A stretch of DNA of 30,874 nucleotides from positions 1 through 30,874 of IMG/VR virus record IMGVR_UViG_3300021961_000396. One strand, written 5' to 3'. Of the stretch, positions 1 to 8,004 are shown piece by piece. The translations under genes were made by a program, and so were the position numbers. Each line of letters opens with the position of its first letter. The first letter of the stretch is position 1. The DNA is from a virus. The notes beneath the pieces are model-generated. The model was given only the letters and a program-made list of their open reading frames with translations. It was not told the origin of the DNA and ran no database searches.

Positions 1-1
1 T

Positions 2-1144
2 GGTATGAGTGGTGCGATTATCAACGTCATCCACAAGTCATCAGGGTCAGGTAAATCAACCACGCTGTACATGTGCAACAGCATTTGGGGCAATCCGAAG
101 AAGCTGGCGTCAATCTGGAAAGACACGCCCGCATCAAAAATCCACAGGCTCGGCGTACTCAACAATCTGCCTAACACCGTAGACGAAATTACAAACACGT
201 CGGCTATGGAGTTCTCTGACTTGGCTTACAGCCTGTCGCAGGGACGTGGCAAGAACCGTATGAAGGCGCAGTCCAATGAGATGCGGATCAACAATACAAC
301 ATGGAACGCAACTACTTTGGCGTCGGCTAACGCTAGCTTTTACCAAAAGCTGGGTGCCCTGAAGGATACGCCAGACGGTGAGTCCATGCGGTTGTTGGAG
401 TACGAAATCAAGCCTAGCGCCGTCATCGACTTGGCTACCGGCAAGAGCATGTTTGACCACCAGCTATTCGAGAACTACGGGCATGCGGGTGACATCTACG
501 CTAAATACTTGGTGGACAATCTTGAGTCATGTATTGAGTTGCTACGTAATGTTCAAGCCCGTATCGACAGAGAAGTGAAGTTCACATCCCGTGAGCGGTT
601 CTGGTCGGCAGTATGCGCTTGCAACATTGCAGGGGCGCTGATCGCTAAGAAGCTGGGGTTGATAGACTGGGACATAGCCCGGATTTACAACTGGATGCTT
701 GGCATGTTGTCTGGTATGCGCGAAGAAATCAAACCGCCAGAGGCATCCCCACTGACGGTGTTGGGTGAGTTCATGGGCAACTACATCAACAACTCTTTGG
801 TAGTGAACGACGAAGCTGATGCACGGAGTAACATGCCTGCGATGCCGACTATGGAGCCAAGGGGTGAACTTGTGGTGCGGTATGAGCCGGATACCAAGCA
901 CTTGTACATATCAGCGAAGCACTACAAAGAGTACTGCGTCAAGTTCCAAATCAACTACAAAGACTCACTCAGGGAGCTGGGCAAGATTGGGGTGTTCAAA
1001 GAAGCAGTCAACAAACGCATGGCTAAAGGGTTGAAAGTTGTGCTACCCCCAGTACGTGCACTGCTGTTTGACGCATCAGGATCGGATTACTTGCAGATTG
1101 GGGCGCTGGAAGATGAAGATCGAGACGGTGACGTACAGGATTAA
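2..1144 (+). CDS. DUF927-type helicase/primase-associated ATPase, 5' partial
   Basis: The reading frame is open to the left edge, so the true start lies outside; the ATG at 5 is internal. The visible part matches the C-terminal ATPase half of DUF927 proteins, found in phage and plasmid replication modules. A P-loop (SSGSGKST) begins near residue 12, with Lys where the first Gly of GxxxxGK[ST] is usual. The family phrase for S-x-WG-x-P follows, then a Walker B-like VDEI near residue 60 and the SQGRGKNR segment typical of the family. The probable role is ATP-dependent DNA unwinding or priming in phage replication. It is on the opposite strand from the virion genes, as expected for an early/replication module. 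The family assignment is by recognition of motifs; the helicase role is known-family inference. Confidence 0.8.
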   Translation, partial: GMSGAIINVIHKSSGSGKSTTLYMCNSIWGNPKKLASIWKDTPASKIHRLGVLNNLPNTVDEITNTSAMEFSDLAYSLSQGRGKNRMKAQSNEMRINNTTWNATTLASANASFYQKLGALKDTPDGESMRLLEYEIKPSAVIDLATGKSMFDHQLFENYGHAGDIYAKYLVDNLESCIELLRNVQARIDREVKFTSRERFWSAVCACNIAGALIAKKLGLIDWDIARIYNWMLGMLSGMREEIKPPEASPLTVLGEFMGNYINNSLVVNDEADARSNMPAMPTMEPRGELVVRYEPDTKHLYISAKHYKEYCVKFQINYKDSLRELGKIGVFKEAVNKRMAKGLKVVLPPVRALLFDASGSDYLQIGALEDEDRDGDVQD

Positions 1145-1307
1145 CTGGGCCAAGTTCCATAAAGGCACATCTTTTTTTGTACCCTGCATAGATGATGCCG
1201 CCGCTCGAAAACAAATAGCCCGTGTTGCAAAAAGACTAGGGCTAAATGTGGTATCGAAAGTCGTCATAAACGACGGTGTAAAAGGGTTACGTGTATGGCG
1301 CGAGTGA
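1113..1307 (+). CDS. Small basic protein of unknown function (64 aa)
   Basis: The open frame begins upstream inside the DUF927 gene, but the ATG at 1113 is the best start because GGA (1108-1110) lies just before it; the predicted protein starts MKIETVTYR. It overlaps the end of the DUF927 gene by 32 bases, so the two are probably translated together. The product is small and positively charged, with an amphipathic helix rich in Ala, Arg and Lys in the middle (AAARKQIARVAKRLG) followed by a short strand-like tail. The length and shape would fit a small nucleic-acid-binding or accessory protein, but I recognise no family. Its stop at 1307 lies just before a strong -10 box. Confidence 0.6.
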   Translation: MKIETVTYRINWAKFHKGTSFFVPCIDDAAARKQIARVAKRLGLNVVSKVVINDGVKGLRVWRE

Positions 1308-1310
1308 GAC

Positions 1311-1316
1311 TATAAT
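1311..1316 (+). promoter_or_regulatory. Perfect -10 box (TATAAT) before a candidate small RNA
   Basis: TATAAT matches the sigma-70 -10 consensus exactly and sits four bases after the stop codon of the 64-aa gene. The region about 17-18 bases upstream (TTACGT near 1287-1292) is only a weak -35 match and there is no TGn extension. Transcription would begin near 1322-1324. It points into a gene-free stretch that ends in an intrinsic terminator, so it would make an RNA of about 80 bases. Promoter activity is inferred from sequence only. Confidence 0.5.
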
Positions 1317-1321
1317 TGAAG

Positions 1322-1406
1322 CACTAGCAACGCGGTTGCTGGTCTTTTGTCTCCTTGTTGCGACCTCCTCCCGCAACTTAGCCCCCGCCGATGCGGGGGT
1401 TTTTTT
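1322..1406 (+). ncRNA. Candidate phage small RNA with three hairpins and an anti-Shine-Dalgarno loop
   Basis: This is the only intergenic stretch in the window of note (about 100 bases, 1308-1404), and it carries no plausible gene. Downstream of the TATAAT box there are three clean stem-loops. The first pairs AGCAAC (1326-1331) with GTTGCT (1335-1340) around a 3-base loop. The second pairs GTTGCG (1357-1362) with CGCAAC (1372-1377) around the loop ACCTCCTCC (1363-1371). The third is the terminator at 1382-1399 followed by seven T. The second loop contains ACCTCCT, the anti-Shine-Dalgarno sequence at the 3' end of bacterial 16S rRNA, so the RNA could pair with ribosome binding sites. The 5-base cores GCAAC/GTTGC occur twice each, so alternative foldings are possible. 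Stems and loop are seen directly; the RNA and its function are inference. Confidence 0.5.
1382..1406 (+). terminator. Rho-independent terminator at the convergent junction
   Basis: A perfect 7-bp GC stem, CCCCCGC (1382-1388) with GCGGGGG (1393-1399), closes a CGAT tetraloop and is followed directly by seven T (1400-1406). It ends rightward transcription from the replication side. The T tract runs into the stop codon of the giant minus-strand gene (1405-1407). On the minus strand the hairpin has no T tract after it, so it is not an obvious terminator for the late operon. Confidence 0.9.
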
Positions 1407-4400
1407 ATTTCTCGCGGATAAGAGGCAGAATCAAAGGGGCGTTTCGTTCGTTCATATTGAAGCCACCAGTCTCTTGTTTAATTGCCCGCTGTTCAAAGCG
1501 TCCTTCCAAAGAGCGCTCGATGTCTTCGTCCTTAATTCGGAAGAACTTGTGCTTCTGATTAAACTTCTCTACGTCTTCAACAAGAAGACGCTTAAACTCT
1601 TTCATGTCGTCGGCTACATACGCTCTGTACAACCGAGTGTAAATACGGTTCTTCTCGTACTGGATAGCCTGCTCAACAGCTCGCTGGGTAAAAGTTCTGT
1701 ATCCCTGCTCCGTCAACTCCAACGGACGGAAACCAATCGCTTGAGCCAAAAGTTTTCCAAGCTCCACTTGGTCGGCTGGAGTAAGCACGGTACCCTCCCA
1801 GTCAACAATGCCTTGCTTAGAGTACTTTTCTGCGTACATAGGGGCACGTAAGGCAGCGGGAGCTATCTTCTCCCCGAATTTCTGCACGTCGCCGACACGT
1901 AAAGCATCAATGCCTTTAACAAAACTTGTAATCATATTGACCGCTGGGCCCATACGATCAATCAAAGCGTTCTGCCATTCAGCTTCTAGCGTAGCTTCTG
2001 CTTTGTTCTCCCGTATAAACATGCCGTTCATACTGAGACGAGATGAGAAGTCAACACCGCTAAGCGCAGACAAAGGCCCGTAGTCAATAATCATGTCCAA
2101 GGGCACGTCGTTAATCTTTATGTGCCCAACCTGCGAAGGTAGCCAAATCTTGCGGACATAGAAGTCAAAGTCCATGTCTTTGTATTCTTCGGGGAAGTCA
2201 TCATCGTCCTTGGCTTCATCAAACAGTTGGTTCAAAACACCCAGCATCATGGTGCCGAGACCGAACGGCAGACCTGCAGTACCTGCAACAATCCACAGCG
2301 AAGCCATAGACGACGCCCAGAGTTTGAACGCAAGCATCTTGCCTTCTTTGTTGGCTTTTAAGAACGGGATAGACCGAGCAAAGTTTTTGACGAACCAGCC
2401 AGTCATCTGCACTGGGAACATCATGAACTGGAACATCAAGCCACCCAACGGACCGCGCATAAAGGGTGGGCGGGCATACGCGGCGTAGTTACCCATAGCG
2501 TCGGATACATGGAACGCCGCTTCTTCAACAGCAGCTTCGTGATTACCGTGCTTTTTGTACGCCAAACGATAAGCAGTGAGCGCCAACATTTCACGAGCTA
2601 GCTGCTCCGTTGCCTGCATCATCTTGCCCGGAATCTGAACAATTTGTTTAGCCGACTGGGAGAACGAGCCTTCTAAAGACTTCAACGGTACTTTACTAAG
2701 TTCAGTTATTTCTGCGGCTAACGTAACTCTAACCACGTCATGGCGAAGCAGCTTTTCCATAGCGTTGCGCTCACGGTCGTTTATTTGAACCGCTTTGCTA
2801 CGTGCGAGGCTAGGCGCGGTTATGGTAACGGAGCCGTCGTCGTTCTTCTTAAACACGCTATATTGATTCCAAACCTTTGCCAGTTTAGATATTTCAGCCG
2901 TCGCGTTAGTAAACCCATAGTTAGCGCCCAGCGTATTAAAGCCGGTAATGCCAAGCTGGAACATCTGCAGCATTGGGGAGGCAATCGCGCTCAAGTAGTA
3001 GATGAACGAGCTCTGGTTCAAAAACGAAACTGTCTGCCGTAAGAACTTCTGCTCGGGGCTTTCGTTAAACGTATTCAGGTTGTAGTCGGTGCGGTTGTCA
3101 AACTCTTCAGCCAGTACTTGCAGCGCGATGTCGTTCCCAGCGGCTTTCATACCAGCCGAAGCAGCGCGGCGCAGTTCTGGGCCATACTTGATACGTGACA
3201 GTTGGAAAGCGTTGTGCGTTGCAGCTTCCACAAAACTACGTAAGAAGTCTGTTGAATAGCCGGTAATACCTTCGCGGTGCAGGAACTGTTTACGAATACT
3301 CTGGTCAGGTAACGTTGCTAAGTACGTTTGATAAACGTCATCTTTTAATTTCTCTTTAGCGTCGGCATCGGCTGAGTCCATTGCATCTATGGCGTTGAAT
3401 ATATCCTGCAATGTTTTGGCCATATTGTCGCTAAACAACTCGCCGCGTAAACCATTTATCTTGTTACCAATTTTTGCGTACGATTTAGTCCCCTCTTTCT
3501 GGTCGAGGAAAGCATCTACGGTCATGTTACGCGCTTTTGCAAACTTCTTTACAGCTTGGTCACGGGCAAACTCCGACTCAAACGTAAAGAACTTCCGGTC
3601 CTTTCCTGTGCCGATCCGAATCCAGTAATCACCAAAACGTTTCAGGGGGAAGAACGGATAAATCTTGGCCCCCGTCTCGTACATCGCCTTTATCTTTTCC
3701 AGAACGTTCGCTTCCTCTTTGGCTGAAAGACCTAAATTATTGACGCGATCATCCAAGAAGCGGGTGTACATCTGGGTCATGCCTTGGAAATAATCCCGCA
3801 TGCGGATGTATTCGCGTTTACCTTTTTCGTCCAGCGCAGCGTACAACTTGTTAAGTTGTGGGCTAGAAAAGTTTGTAGACGGGTCTATATTCAACAGGGT
3901 TGATTGCAGTGCTAACCGAGTAAACGCAGACATAGCCTTTGGTCTGCCTTGGAAAGTTCTAAACGTGTTGTCCAGAGTTTCCTGAGCGCCCAACAAAATG
4001 TTGTCAGCCATAGAGTTCATCTTACCAACTGTAGCCGCGCCGTCTGCAACAGACTTAAGCCCCATGCGTTCAGCTATCTCAGCCAATAGAGGTAAAGTAA
4101 GAACCTTGGCTAAATTTCTTCTACCTTTGTTGGTCGCTGTGGTAAACACAGTCTTTAAACTCTCAACGGCGGCACCACTGCTGCGTAAATCTACACTACC
4201 TAAAATGCTGTCCTTTACTTTGCCTGAGTCTTCGCTTTCCTCGTAGCCTTTAGCCACACTATCTTGCTCCTTGGCAAGATTCTTCATGTCGTTTCTAGTT
4301 TTTCTCTCCCGCTTATTAGCGTTTGAAGACATTTCGGCTGCTATTGCAGCCTGTATAACCTTCCTAGAAGACCGAGTACTGATACCAGCGTCTATAGCAG

Positions 4401-7400
4401 AAACCAATTCTGTCAGAGCAGTGACTTGATTTTTTGTAAACTTAAACAACTCACGCACCAACTCAACAAACTTGCCATAAGCGGTAAGATTTGAACGGTC
4501 AGGTGTAAAGCTGTTTAAGAAGGTTTCAAATACTGGTTCGCTTAGTGCATACGCAATAAACTCTTCAGGCTTGTTAGGGTTAAATACATCTCCCCCAGAG
4601 CTGTCTACTATGTCAGCTACCGCTGCGGTTAAAACTTTGTCTCCAGTACCAAACTTGGCTGAAACCGCAAATTCAACTGCAGCCGCACGCTGTAGGGCCT
4701 GTATGTCGGCGTAGAAATCCCTTTCCGCTTTGGATGCTAGTATGCCAAGCGCATCGCCAGCTTGCACAACTAAAATTTTGCGATCTAATGCCGCATGCAA
4801 AGCCTCATGCAAGACAGTTATGGCGTTAATACCTTGTAGGGCGTCCCCCCAACTAGAACCGCGTACATAAGTTACAGCACTAATTTTGCCGTCATCTAGT
4901 ATTTTTGTTTCTGTGATCCCTATAGCGTCCGCGTTCTTACCAGCAAATTTATCTGCTGCAGGGTCGCCTTTTTCTACAACAACAAATCTGGCATTGCCGA
5001 CAGCGTTGGAGATACGCTTTGCAATCAACCTCATGAGCGGAGTAGGGGCTGTATCCGCAACAATCTTAAGTGCTTCTTTAACTGTAGTGGCGTTATTAAA
5101 CTTACCGTTAACAGTAGCTATGCGTCGATCTCTACCCGCAGCTTCTTTTTTAGCGTCACTCTTAGCTTTACTAAGGATAGCGTTTGTTCGCTTTTCAGCC
5201 GCCGCTTGACGAGCTTCTTCCCTCATCGCTTTAAACGCACGTTTAGCTCTCTCGAACACGTCTGCGCTAATTATTGGATTGGGTTTATCCCTAAATCCGG
5301 TTTTTGGATCAATAGCATATAAGAGCTGCCCCAAACGCCGACGATGAATGTTATTGGGCATCCCTTCGTACATAAATAACATTTCGGCTATTAATTTTTC
5401 TTCTTGCCCCTTTAACTTCTCTATATAGTTGCCTACTGCAGCGCTAGCTTTGCTACTGCCAGATTCTAGCGTAGCGGCTAGTGCGTCTTCTCGACCACCG
5501 TCGTCTCTATAAAGTTTGGTAAACCGCTCCCTAAACTCCTTAACGACTCTGGTATAGTAGGTGTTATCCGAAACAACTTTCTTTCGTGCTTTCTTTTGTT
5601 CGGCGCGTTCTGGTGTGCCTTCTTCGGTAAGCGGTGGTCTACCACGACGACCCTTACGTTTAGCACGTTGTCTTTCGGCTTCTGCAGCAGCAGCGTCGTA
5701 TTTAGCTCGTGCTTCAGGACTAAGATCATTAATGATGTCCTCTATGGTACGTGATAGTTTTGCGGTGGGTTGCGGTTCACCTTCACTTTCACTTTTACCT
5801 GCGTCTTCAAACAGATCACGCTGGGACTTACTGGTTTTTTCTGTTAGCGACTGTCCCGCTCTGCGACGCCGTTGCTCTGCTTGTAGTTCATTGATTTCAT
5901 TTTGAATAACAGCAGCTTCTGCCGTACCATCACCAGCCGCGTCTAGCTCGTCCATCCGACGCTCAATAAGCCGTGTGAGTTCTGTGTTGCTTACATCAGT
6001 TGGTGCAGCTCTGGCAGGGATTGTGGTCGTAGTGGTTTTACCATCGCGCTCAATAGTGGTGGTAGCTGTAGACCCCGGACTAAACTGCCCTAATGCTACT
6101 TCTGGCATGTTAGCTGTCAAGTCCACTGGAGCGCCTAAATCAATTACATCAGCGGCTTCTTGCCCAGCAGTAACTTCTGGAGCTACCCCCATACCCGTAA
6201 CATCCGCAGCGGGGGTTTCTGTTTCACGTTGCGCTTCACGCTCTGCGGCTTCTAGTTGGTCATTTAGATCATCTAAGGCTCGTAGCGTAGCTTCTTCTTC
6301 TGAATAGCCAGCGCCTAAATATTCGTCGTAAAAAACGGCAAATTGATTACGGGCATCAACACGGGCTTTTTCTTTTTGGCGAACATCTTCGTCTTCAGCG
6401 ACTTGGTACTCAATATTGGCTTGGGCCTGTGCTTGGGCATCTTTTTCGTCGTATCCCAACTTTAAAAGCCTATTGAACTCAGCTTCAACAGCGGCCTCTC
6501 GCTCTTCTGGCGTTGCAGGAACGGGGGTTGTAGGTCTTAATTTAGCCTGTAATTCGTCGTACTCGGCTTGCTCTTCTTCTGTTAGTTCCCGACCAAAAGT
6601 CCCCTCTGAAACTACCGGTACGCCGTTTTCGTCACGGACGGTTTCGCCTTGTTCATCAGTAGCAATTACTGGATTACCGGTAATGATGCTGTCTAGTTCA
6701 GCTAACCGAGTGCGCTCCTTAAGCTCAGCTTGTGCGCGAGCCATGTCTTCTTTAAGAATGTCCGCATCTTCCATTGCTCGGAGAGTCTGCCGAGCCTGTC
6801 TAACTTCAAGGGCACCTGCACCTGCACCAAGGGGGGCACCTGCGCCAGCTTCCAGCACACCAGAAGTCACTACGCCTCGCATAGTAGGTACATCAAACCC
6901 TTCGCGCTGCAGTGCAATGTTCTGAGCTAGCTGTTCATACCCACCTTGTGCGCCTTCGCCAAGAGCTTCTGCCCCTGCAGTTAGTGCTGCCTGCCCCGGC
7001 ATAGTCCGTGCGGCTGTTTTTGCAACTTCTTCTTTAGCAGCTTCGGCTGTAGCTCTCTCGGCGGCTTCTTTACCTAAGCTCTTCTTTAAAGTGGCGTTAA
7101 TCCTGCTACGGAAAAACGATTTACCCAGACCTGTAATTTCGGCAAGCGCGTTAATACCGCCACCAGCAATAATCAAGTCTAAGTTTTCACCGGCATAGCT
7201 TTGAGCGGCTTCGGCTCTTGCAGCAGCTTCTTCTTCGGGTACGTTCTTTTGCTTCAGCGCCCCCTTAACTGCGTCATACACCTCACCTTTAATCAAGCCC
7301 ATACCGGTACCAAGACCAACAGTACCAGCCGTAACACCAGCAGCCAAAGCGCCACCGCCTGTGGCTATAGTAAGAGCGCCAGCAGCCAAAGTTGGTACCG

Positions 7401-7992
7401 CAGTACCAAGAGCTTGAGAAATCAAATCTATGGGGGCTACGGCAAGAGCTTCAAGACCCGCCAGTACTTGATCGCCTATACCCTTGTCTTTAGCGTCTTC
7501 CCAAATACGACTGACTTCAGCCGCATCGCGTTTAGCTTGAGCGCTTAGTAAACCAGCTAAGTGAGTATCCGCTTTCTCAAGAGCCTGCGCCGCTTCGCTA
7601 CCAGCGCCGAACATATCGACACCAGCTTTTGCAATCATCAACGCGCCACGCTGGAACTGCAACGGTACGTCTGCTACAGACCGCCAAAAAGTTTGGTTGT
7701 CGGCTTGCTCTTGTGAGGGTAGCGCTTCTTCGCCCGGTTTAGCAGCGGGCTGTGTTACAAACAAATTAGGCTGAGCGCGTTTTAGGTTTTCAAGCGCCTG
7801 CTCTCTGGGTACATCCGCAGGGATGTCGTTGATGACTTGACCACTTGGGGTAGTTATGGAATACGGTGAGGTCGGCTTAGAGAACAACTCTGGCCGACGC
7901 ATTTGCAACTGACGTAAAGCCTCTGCCTGTGGTACATCATCAGGGATGTCGTTGATAACCTGCCCGCTAGGAGTAGTCAAAGAGTAGGGCAT
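1405..7992 (-). CDS. Giant polyvalent virion/ejection protein (2195 aa) with HExxH metallopeptidase-like site
   Basis: This is the last gene of the late operon and probably a DNA-ejection/internal virion protein. Two tandem copies of a motif with core PSGQVINDIP open the protein (residues about 3-37 and 43-77). A Gly/Ala-rich hydrophobic stretch that could cross a membrane lies at about 180-230. A long charged, Glu/Lys/Arg-rich coiled-coil middle follows. A zinc-protease signature HEALH is at residues 1062-1066, with a PEEFIAY segment at about 1142-1148 whose Glu could be the third metal ligand, as in gluzincins. The C-terminal third (about 1640-2150), with FQFMMFPVQM near 1855 and a hydrophobic SLWIVAGTAGLPFG segment near 1895, resembles domains (LPD38-like) seen at the ends of large polyvalent phage proteins. 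It follows the 949-aa virion gene after 12 bases. Domain names other than the visible motifs are from memory. Confidence 0.8.
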   Translation of the reverse strand: MPYSLTTPSGQVINDIPDDVPQAEALRQLQMRRPELFSKPTSPYSITTPSGQVINDIPADVPREQALENLKRAQPNLFVTQPAAKPGEEALPSQEQADNQTFWRSVADVPLQFQRGALMIAKAGVDMFGAGSEAAQALEKADTHLAGLLSAQAKRDAAEVSRIWEDAKDKGIGDQVLAGLEALAVAPIDLISQALGTAVPTLAAGALTIATGGGALAAGVTAGTVGLGTGMGLIKGEVYDAVKGALKQKNVPEEEAAARAEAAQSYAGENLDLIIAGGGINALAEITGLGKSFFRSRINATLKKSLGKEAAERATAEAAKEEVAKTAARTMPGQAALTAGAEALGEGAQGGYEQLAQNIALQREGFDVPTMRGVVTSGVLEAGAGAPLGAGAGALEVRQARQTLRAMEDADILKEDMARAQAELKERTRLAELDSIITGNPVIATDEQGETVRDENGVPVVSEGTFGRELTEEEQAEYDELQAKLRPTTPVPATPEEREAAVEAEFNRLLKLGYDEKDAQAQAQANIEYQVAEDEDVRQKEKARVDARNQFAVFYDEYLGAGYSEEEATLRALDDLNDQLEAAEREAQRETETPAADVTGMGVAPEVTAGQEAADVIDLGAPVDLTANMPEVALGQFSPGSTATTTIERDGKTTTTTIPARAAPTDVSNTELTRLIERRMDELDAAGDGTAEAAVIQNEINELQAEQRRRRAGQSLTEKTSKSQRDLFEDAGKSESEGEPQPTAKLSRTIEDIINDLSPEARAKYDAAAAEAERQRAKRKGRRGRPPLTEEGTPERAEQKKARKKVVSDNTYYTRVVKEFRERFTKLYRDDGGREDALAATLESGSSKASAAVGNYIEKLKGQEEKLIAEMLFMYEGMPNNIHRRRLGQLLYAIDPKTGFRDKPNPIISADVFERAKRAFKAMREEARQAAAEKRTNAILSKAKSDAKKEAAGRDRRIATVNGKFNNATTVKEALKIVADTAPTPLMRLIAKRISNAVGNARFVVVEKGDPAADKFAGKNADAIGITETKILDDGKISAVTYVRGSSWGDALQGINAITVLHEALHAALDRKILVVQAGDALGILASKAERDFYADIQALQRAAAVEFAVSAKFGTGDKVLTAAVADIVDSSGGDVFNPNKPEEFIAYALSEPVFETFLNSFTPDRSNLTAYGKFVELVRELFKFTKNQVTALTELVSAIDAGISTRSSRKVIQAAIAAEMSSNANKRERKTRNDMKNLAKEQDSVAKGYEESEDSGKVKDSILGSVDLRSSGAAVESLKTVFTTATNKGRRNLAKVLTLPLLAEIAERMGLKSVADGAATVGKMNSMADNILLGAQETLDNTFRTFQGRPKAMSAFTRLALQSTLLNIDPSTNFSSPQLNKLYAALDEKGKREYIRMRDYFQGMTQMYTRFLDDRVNNLGLSAKEEANVLEKIKAMYETGAKIYPFFPLKRFGDYWIRIGTGKDRKFFTFESEFARDQAVKKFAKARNMTVDAFLDQKEGTKSYAKIGNKINGLRGELFSDNMAKTLQDIFNAIDAMDSADADAKEKLKDDVYQTYLATLPDQSIRKQFLHREGITGYSTDFLRSFVEAATHNAFQLSRIKYGPELRRAASAGMKAAGNDIALQVLAEEFDNRTDYNLNTFNESPEQKFLRQTVSFLNQSSFIYYLSAIASPMLQMFQLGITGFNTLGANYGFTNATAEISKLAKVWNQYSVFKKNDDGSVTITAPSLARSKAVQINDRERNAMEKLLRHDVVRVTLAAEITELSKVPLKSLEGSFSQSAKQIVQIPGKMMQATEQLAREMLALTAYRLAYKKHGNHEAAVEEAAFHVSDAMGNYAAYARPPFMRGPLGGLMFQFMMFPVQMTGWFVKNFARSIPFLKANKEGKMLAFKLWASSMASLWIVAGTAGLPFGLGTMMLGVLNQLFDEAKDDDDFPEEYKDMDFDFYVRKIWLPSQVGHIKINDVPLDMIIDYGPLSALSGVDFSSRLSMNGMFIRENKAEATLEAEWQNALIDRMGPAVNMITSFVKGIDALRVGDVQKFGEKIAPAALRAPMYAEKYSKQGIVDWEGTVLTPADQVELGKLLAQAIGFRPLELTEQGYRTFTQRAVEQAIQYEKNRIYTRLYRAYVADDMKEFKRLLVEDVEKFNQKHKFFRIKDEDIERSLEGRFEQRAIKQETGGFNMNERNAPLILPLIREK
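7762..7986 (-). repeat. Tandem duplicated N-terminal motif of the giant protein
   Basis: Two copies of about 35 residues, 40 residues apart, share Y-S-(L/I)-TTPSGQVINDIP-x-DVP, then an Ala/Leu-rich helix and a x-P-x-LF end. The DNA copies have drifted at many third positions, so the duplication is old and kept by selection on the protein. Similar 'P-G/D-G-x-I-x-x-I/V-P' motifs occur at the starts of other large phage virion proteins. The role is unknown; capsid targeting or packing is one possibility. Confidence 0.75.
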
Positions 7993-8004
7993 TATTTATC
8001 CTTG

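Noticed and set aside
542-901. Minus-strand frame inside the DUF927 gene
   Set aside because: The DUF927 gene has clear family motifs on the + strand; the minus frame has no recognisable product.
1357-1377. GGAGGAGG on the minus strand as a ribosome binding site
   Set aside because: No start codon with an open frame follows at suitable distance on that strand, and it lies within a hairpin loop.
1322-1380. tRNA-like folding
   Set aside because: The hairpins are simple and lack acceptor, anticodon and T-arm features; no CCA end is seen.
1291-1851. Open frame of 186 codons on the + strand across the small RNA region and the giant gene's end
   Set aside because: It crosses the terminator hairpin and T run, has no ribosome site, and is antisense to the well-supported giant gene.
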